A DNA stretch of 64,000 bases from NCBI RefSeq assembly GCF_024628725.1, contig NZ_CP102409.1, positions 1,025,001 to 1,089,000 of the forward strand, written 5' to 3'. Positions 60,869 to 64,000 of the stretch are shown piece by piece (position 1 is the first letter of the stretch; each line of letters opens with the position of its first letter). The notes under the pieces were generated by a model that was not told the origin of the DNA, ran no database searches, and saw only the letters and a list, made by a program, of their open reading frames with translations. Made by a program: the position numbers and the translations under genes. Origin of the DNA: Ruegeria sp. YS9. Its GTDB lineage: Bacteria > Pseudomonadota > Alphaproteobacteria > Rhodobacterales > Rhodobacteraceae.

Positions 60869-63103
60869 ATGCCCGACCTGCTGATCGAACTGTTTTCCGA
60901 AGAAATTCCTGCGCGGATGCAAACCCGTGCCGGTGAGGATCTGAAAAAGCGGATTACCGATGGTCTGGTCGAGGCCGGCTTGACCTATTCAAACGCTGCC
61001 GCACTGACCACACCCCGCCGCCTGACATTGGCGGTGGAAGGTCTGCTGGCGCAAAGTCCGACAATCCGGGAAGAGCGCAAAGGACCCAAGGTCGGCGCGC
61101 CGGACAAGGCGATCGAAGGTTTCCTGCGGGGCGCGGGCCTGACCCGCGACCAACTGGAAGAGCGTGAGACCCCCAAGGGCGCCGTTTACTTCGCCACCAT
61201 CGAGAAACCGGGCCGTCCGGCCGCCGAGATCATTGCCGAAGTGCTGGAAGCCACCATTCGCAACTTCCCATGGCCCAAATCCATGCGTTGGGGCAGTGGC
61301 AGCCTGCGGTGGGTGCGTCCGTTGCATTCCATTCTGTGCATCCTGTCGGATGATTCCGGAGCGCAGGTTGTTCCGATGGATGTCGACGGCATCCGTTCCG
61401 GAGACACCACAGCCGGTCATCGTTTCATGGCCCCCAACCGGTTCCCGGTTACGTCTTTCGAGGACTATGCCGCCAAGCTGAAACGCGCATTCGTGATTCT
61501 CTCGCCGGATGAACGTGCCGAACACATCTGGAATGATGCACAGAACATGGCTTTTGCCGCAGGTCTGGAAATCGTCGAAGACAAGGGCCTGTTGGCCGAG
61601 GTTGCCGGGCTGGTGGAATGGCCCGTGGTTTTGATGGGCCAGATCGATGACGAGTTTCTGGAATTGCCGCCCGAAGTATTGCAGACCTCGATGAAAGAGC
61701 ATCAGAAGTTCTTTTCGGTGAAGAACCCCAAGACAGGTCGGATCGAACGGTTCATCACCGTCGCCAACCGCGAAACCGCCGACAACGGCGCAACCATTCT
61801 GGCGGGGAACCAAAAGGTGCTGTCGGCACGTCTGGCCGATGCCAAGTTCTTCTGGGAGAACGACCTGCGCATTGCCAAGTCGGACATCACCCAATGGACC
61901 CGAGCGCTGGAGAACGTGACCTTCCACAACAAGCTGGGCACTCAGGCCCAACGTATCGAGCGCATCGCCGCGCTGGCCCGCGAACTGGCCCCGGTGACGG
62001 GCGCCGACCCGGACCAGGCCGAGAAAGCCGCGCGCCTGGCCAAGGCTGATCTGAGTTCAGAGATGGTCTATGAATTCCCCGAACTTCAGGGGCTCATGGG
62101 GCGGTATTACATCGAAGCCGCCGGCGAGGGTGCCGCGGTGGCAGCTGTGGCGCAAGAACACTACTCGCCGCTGGGGCCGTCGGATGATGTGCCTGCGGCA
62201 CCTCTGTCGGTCGCCGTGGCGCTTGCGGACAAACTTGATACTCTGGCCGGGTTCTGGGCGATCGATGAAAAGCCCACCGGGTCGAAGGACCCGTTCGCGC
62301 TGCGTCGCGCGGCCTTGGGGGTGATCCGGTTGATCCTGAACAATGATCTGCGGCTGAAGCTCGACCGTTTCTTCGACGCGCAACTCGTTCGGGCCGAAGC
62401 GGCTTCGAACGAAGCCTTGCACGACGGGCATGTCGCAGAGCTGTTGGATGAGATTGCCGACCACGGTGTTTTCGGAGCAGCGTTCCGTACGGTGAAGGAG
62501 AAGCTTGCGGGCGACAAGGCCGGGACGCACCAAATGGCGGACTTTCTGCATCTTGAACGGAAGGTACCCGATACGTCAGATGACCTTTTGTCCTTCTTCC
62601 ACGACCGGCTCAAAGTCTTCCTCCGAGACGAGGGCATCCGCCATGACATCATCGACGCCTGCATCGCGATGGAGGGCAATGACGACCTCAACCTGCTGGT
62701 CAAACGTGCGCGCGCGCTGAATGCGGTGATCGCGACCGAGGATGGGGAAAACCTCGTGCAGGGGTTCAAGCGGGCCAACAACATCCTGACCCAGGCCGAG
62801 GAAAAGGACGGCGTGGAATACTCTTACGGTGCGGATGTGAAATTCGCCGAGACCGAAAGCGAGAAGGCGCTTTTCGCGGCTTTGGACAGGGCTCAGTCGC
62901 AGATCGATGTGGCTCTGAAGTCCGAAGACTTCGCAGCTGCCGTGGCCGCCATGGCCGCGCTGCGCGGCCCTGTGGACGGTTTTTTTGAGGACGTGCAGGT
63001 CAACACCGACAATGATGTGATCCGCCGCAACCGGCTGAACCTGCTCAGTCAGATCAGGCAGGTTTGCTCCAGCGTGGCCGATCTTTCGCGGATCGAAGGT
63101 TAA
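60869..63103 (+). CDS. glyS: Glycine-tRNA ligase beta subunit
   Basis: GlyS is the large subunit that binds tRNA-Gly. The 744-residue protein starts PDLLIELFSEEIPARMQTRAGEDLKK and has the signature WPKSMRWGSGSLRWVRPLHSILCIL, ATILAGNQKVLSARLADAKFFWENDL and ADKLDTLAGFWAIDEKPTGSKDPFALRRAALGVIRLIL, the HD-like domain. It ends with a DALR-type anticodon-binding helix set. Length is slightly above the usual 690. The ATG at 60869 is preceded by AAGGACCG. Confidence 0.96.
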   Translation: MPDLLIELFSEEIPARMQTRAGEDLKKRITDGLVEAGLTYSNAAALTTPRRLTLAVEGLLAQSPTIREERKGPKVGAPDKAIEGFLRGAGLTRDQLEERETPKGAVYFATIEKPGRPAAEIIAEVLEATIRNFPWPKSMRWGSGSLRWVRPLHSILCILSDDSGAQVVPMDVDGIRSGDTTAGHRFMAPNRFPVTSFEDYAAKLKRAFVILSPDERAEHIWNDAQNMAFAAGLEIVEDKGLLAEVAGLVEWPVVLMGQIDDEFLELPPEVLQTSMKEHQKFFSVKNPKTGRIERFITVANRETADNGATILAGNQKVLSARLADAKFFWENDLRIAKSDITQWTRALENVTFHNKLGTQAQRIERIAALARELAPVTGADPDQAEKAARLAKADLSSEMVYEFPELQGLMGRYYIEAAGEGAAVAAVAQEHYSPLGPSDDVPAAPLSVAVALADKLDTLAGFWAIDEKPTGSKDPFALRRAALGVIRLILNNDLRLKLDRFFDAQLVRAEAASNEALHDGHVAELLDEIADHGVFGAAFRTVKEKLAGDKAGTHQMADFLHLERKVPDTSDDLLSFFHDRLKVFLRDEGIRHDIIDACIAMEGNDDLNLLVKRARALNAVIATEDGENLVQGFKRANNILTQAEEKDGVEYSYGADVKFAETESEKALFAALDRAQSQIDVALKSEDFAAAVAAMAALRGPVDGFFEDVQVNTDNDVIRRNRLNLLSQIRQVCSSVADLSRIEG

Positions 63104-63109
63104 AACCTC

Positions 63110-63131
63110 GGGCACGCAGCGATGCGTGCCC
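63110..63131 (+). terminator. Stem-loop after glyS
   Basis: GGGCACGCA and TGCGTGCCC form a perfect 9-base stem around GCGA just past the glyS stop. The T-run is missing, so termination strength is uncertain. Confidence 0.5.
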
Positions 63132-63192
63132 ACAACGCCCTTGCACGAAGGGCGCAAGCGCTTATGCTGCACGCAAATCAAAAGGTGCTGCA

Positions 63193-64000
63193 GTGCAGAA
63201 TAATCCGCATACCACGCTCATTACGCCCGATGCTCCGGTCACGGCCCATACCCATGGCGGGCGGGCCAAGTGTCTGCAACGACTGGTTCGACTGGACCTG
63301 CCGGTGCCCCGGACCGTCGCGCTGTCGTTTGATGCGGTCCATCAGATTGCGGAAGGCGAAGTTCCGAACCTTGACGCGATCCTTGAGCAATTCGATCCGG
63401 CGACCTTGCTGTGCGTCCGACCAAGTTCCGAAGATCCCGACTGGGGCGGGCCCGGTGCGGTTCTGAACATTGGCATGAATGATGCACGCTATGTGGACCT
63501 GTCCGATACGATGGGGGCAGAGGCCGCCGCAGCGCTGTATCTCAGGTTCGTTCAAAGCTATGCGATCCACGTGGCGCGGCTGGACGCGGACGTGTTTGAT
63601 GACATCGACATGGATGGCAGCGAAGGTCTGCGCCATTCCCTGCGCGCGTACGAAGATGAAACGGACGAAGCTTTTCCGCAGGACCGCGGTGAACAGCTGA
63701 TCGGTGTTTTGCGCTCGATGGCCCGCGCATGGGATGGGACATCCGCTCGGCTGTTGCGGCAGGCCAAGGGCGCCCCGGCAGATGCCGGTCTTGGGCTTGT
63801 CATTCAAGAGATGATCCCGGGGGTCGGGCAGGGTGAATGCGGATCAGGTGTGCTTCAACTGGTCGACTCGACCACAGGAATGCCGCAGATCACGGGGCGC
63901 TACCTGAGCCAGAGCCAGGGCCGTGATGCGCTGGGCGAAGATGTGGCCGCGCTGTTTCTTGAAAAAGACCCGCGTGGACCGTCGCTTGAAGAAGTCGCAC
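63193..64000 (+). CDS. PEP/pyruvate-binding-domain protein (PPDK-like, cut by right edge)
   Basis: The frame opens at GTG 63193, with AAAGG 8 bases upstream, and stays open to the window end (269 codons). It reads MQNNPHTTLITPDAPVTAHTHG, then GGRAKCLQRLVRLDLPVPRTVALSFDAV, VRPSSEDPDWGGPGAVLNIGMND, LGLVIQEMIPGVGQGECGSGV and GRYLSQSQGRDALGED. This is the PEP/pyruvate-binding domain of pyruvate phosphate dikinase type enzymes, including the conserved GG and VRSSxxxE-like features. The C-terminal phosphohistidine and PEP domains lie outside, so the full identity is open. Confidence 0.88.
   Translation, partial: MQNNPHTTLITPDAPVTAHTHGGRAKCLQRLVRLDLPVPRTVALSFDAVHQIAEGEVPNLDAILEQFDPATLLCVRPSSEDPDWGGPGAVLNIGMNDARYVDLSDTMGAEAAAALYLRFVQSYAIHVARLDADVFDDIDMDGSEGLRHSLRAYEDETDEAFPQDRGEQLIGVLRSMARAWDGTSARLLRQAKGAPADAGLGLVIQEMIPGVGQGECGSGVLQLVDSTTGMPQITGRYLSQSQGRDALGEDVAALFLEKDPRGPSLEEVA

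Overview
This is a GC-rich bacterial chromosome segment that reads as an alphaproteobacterium of the Rhodobacteraceae (Roseobacter group, Ruegeria-like). The inference rests on protein family resemblance (DUF6324, DUF2842, DUF6446, MmcB, CTP synthase, FolE2), on GTTC-N7-GTTC SOS boxes, on a SAM-II riboswitch before metZ, and on a tRNA-His with A73 and no G at position -1. The window is mostly core chromosome. I saw no prophage, insertion sequence, CRISPR array or rRNA operon.

Layout. 1-9 kb: nrdR (cut by the left edge) and a riboflavin cluster, ribD then ribE-ribBA-ribH-nusB, split by three opposite-strand capsule genes (kpsS, an outer-membrane export lipoprotein, kpsC). 9-11.7 kb: an ArsR/SRPBCC pair with its own inverted repeat, SOS-boxed mmcB, small conserved genes and tRNA-His. 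11.8-15.2 kb: a polar amino-acid ABC transporter with two stem-loops between the binding protein and the first permease. 15.3-18.8 kb: a TerB-TerB-PhnD-like operon, a DUF1330 protein, a PEP-mutase-family lyase and a ferritin of bacterioferritin type without the haem methionine. 18.9-21.1 kb: pyrG and secG. 21.2-22.9 kb: a cobalt-type nitrile hydratase operon preceded by a long palindrome. 23-32 kb: purA, a long acidic protein, thiamine diphosphokinase, a DMT exporter, sdaA, a GST and rpiA. 31.8-37.1 kb: gor, hflK-hflC, DUF2065 and a Deg-type protease.

37-46.5 kb: a Crp-family regulator, with a perfect TGTGA-N6-TCACA site and a possible small RNA just downstream of it, then yciB, an EamA transporter, ftsY, a lysoplasmalogenase, a GST, xseA, purD, an FG-GAP protein and a ferredoxin. 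46.8-47.9 kb: an SOS box directly before an ORF that matches only the C-terminal OB-fold of DnaE2, then an unrecognised small protein. 48-55.5 kb: a GST, metZ under a SAM-II riboswitch, folE2, a Lys/Ala/Pro-rich protein, trkH and a ThDP-dependent decarboxylase. 55.5-64 kb: a secreted trypsin-fold protein that has lost its catalytic residues, glyQ and glyS separated by marC, a DUF6446 gene and gltS, and a PEP/pyruvate-binding protein running off the right edge.

Themes. Cofactor and nucleotide synthesis (riboflavin, thiamine diphosphate, folate precursor, purines, CTP) dominates. Glutathione handling recurs (gor, a GFA-family protein, three GSTs). Two SOS-type sites mark DNA-damage genes. The least explained items are the Crp-site/small-RNA locus, the SOS-linked DnaE2 tail, the pseudoprotease, the TerB-TerB-PhnD-like operon and the palindromes before the nitrile hydratase and ferritin genes. 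All assignments come from reading the sequence; no database search was run.
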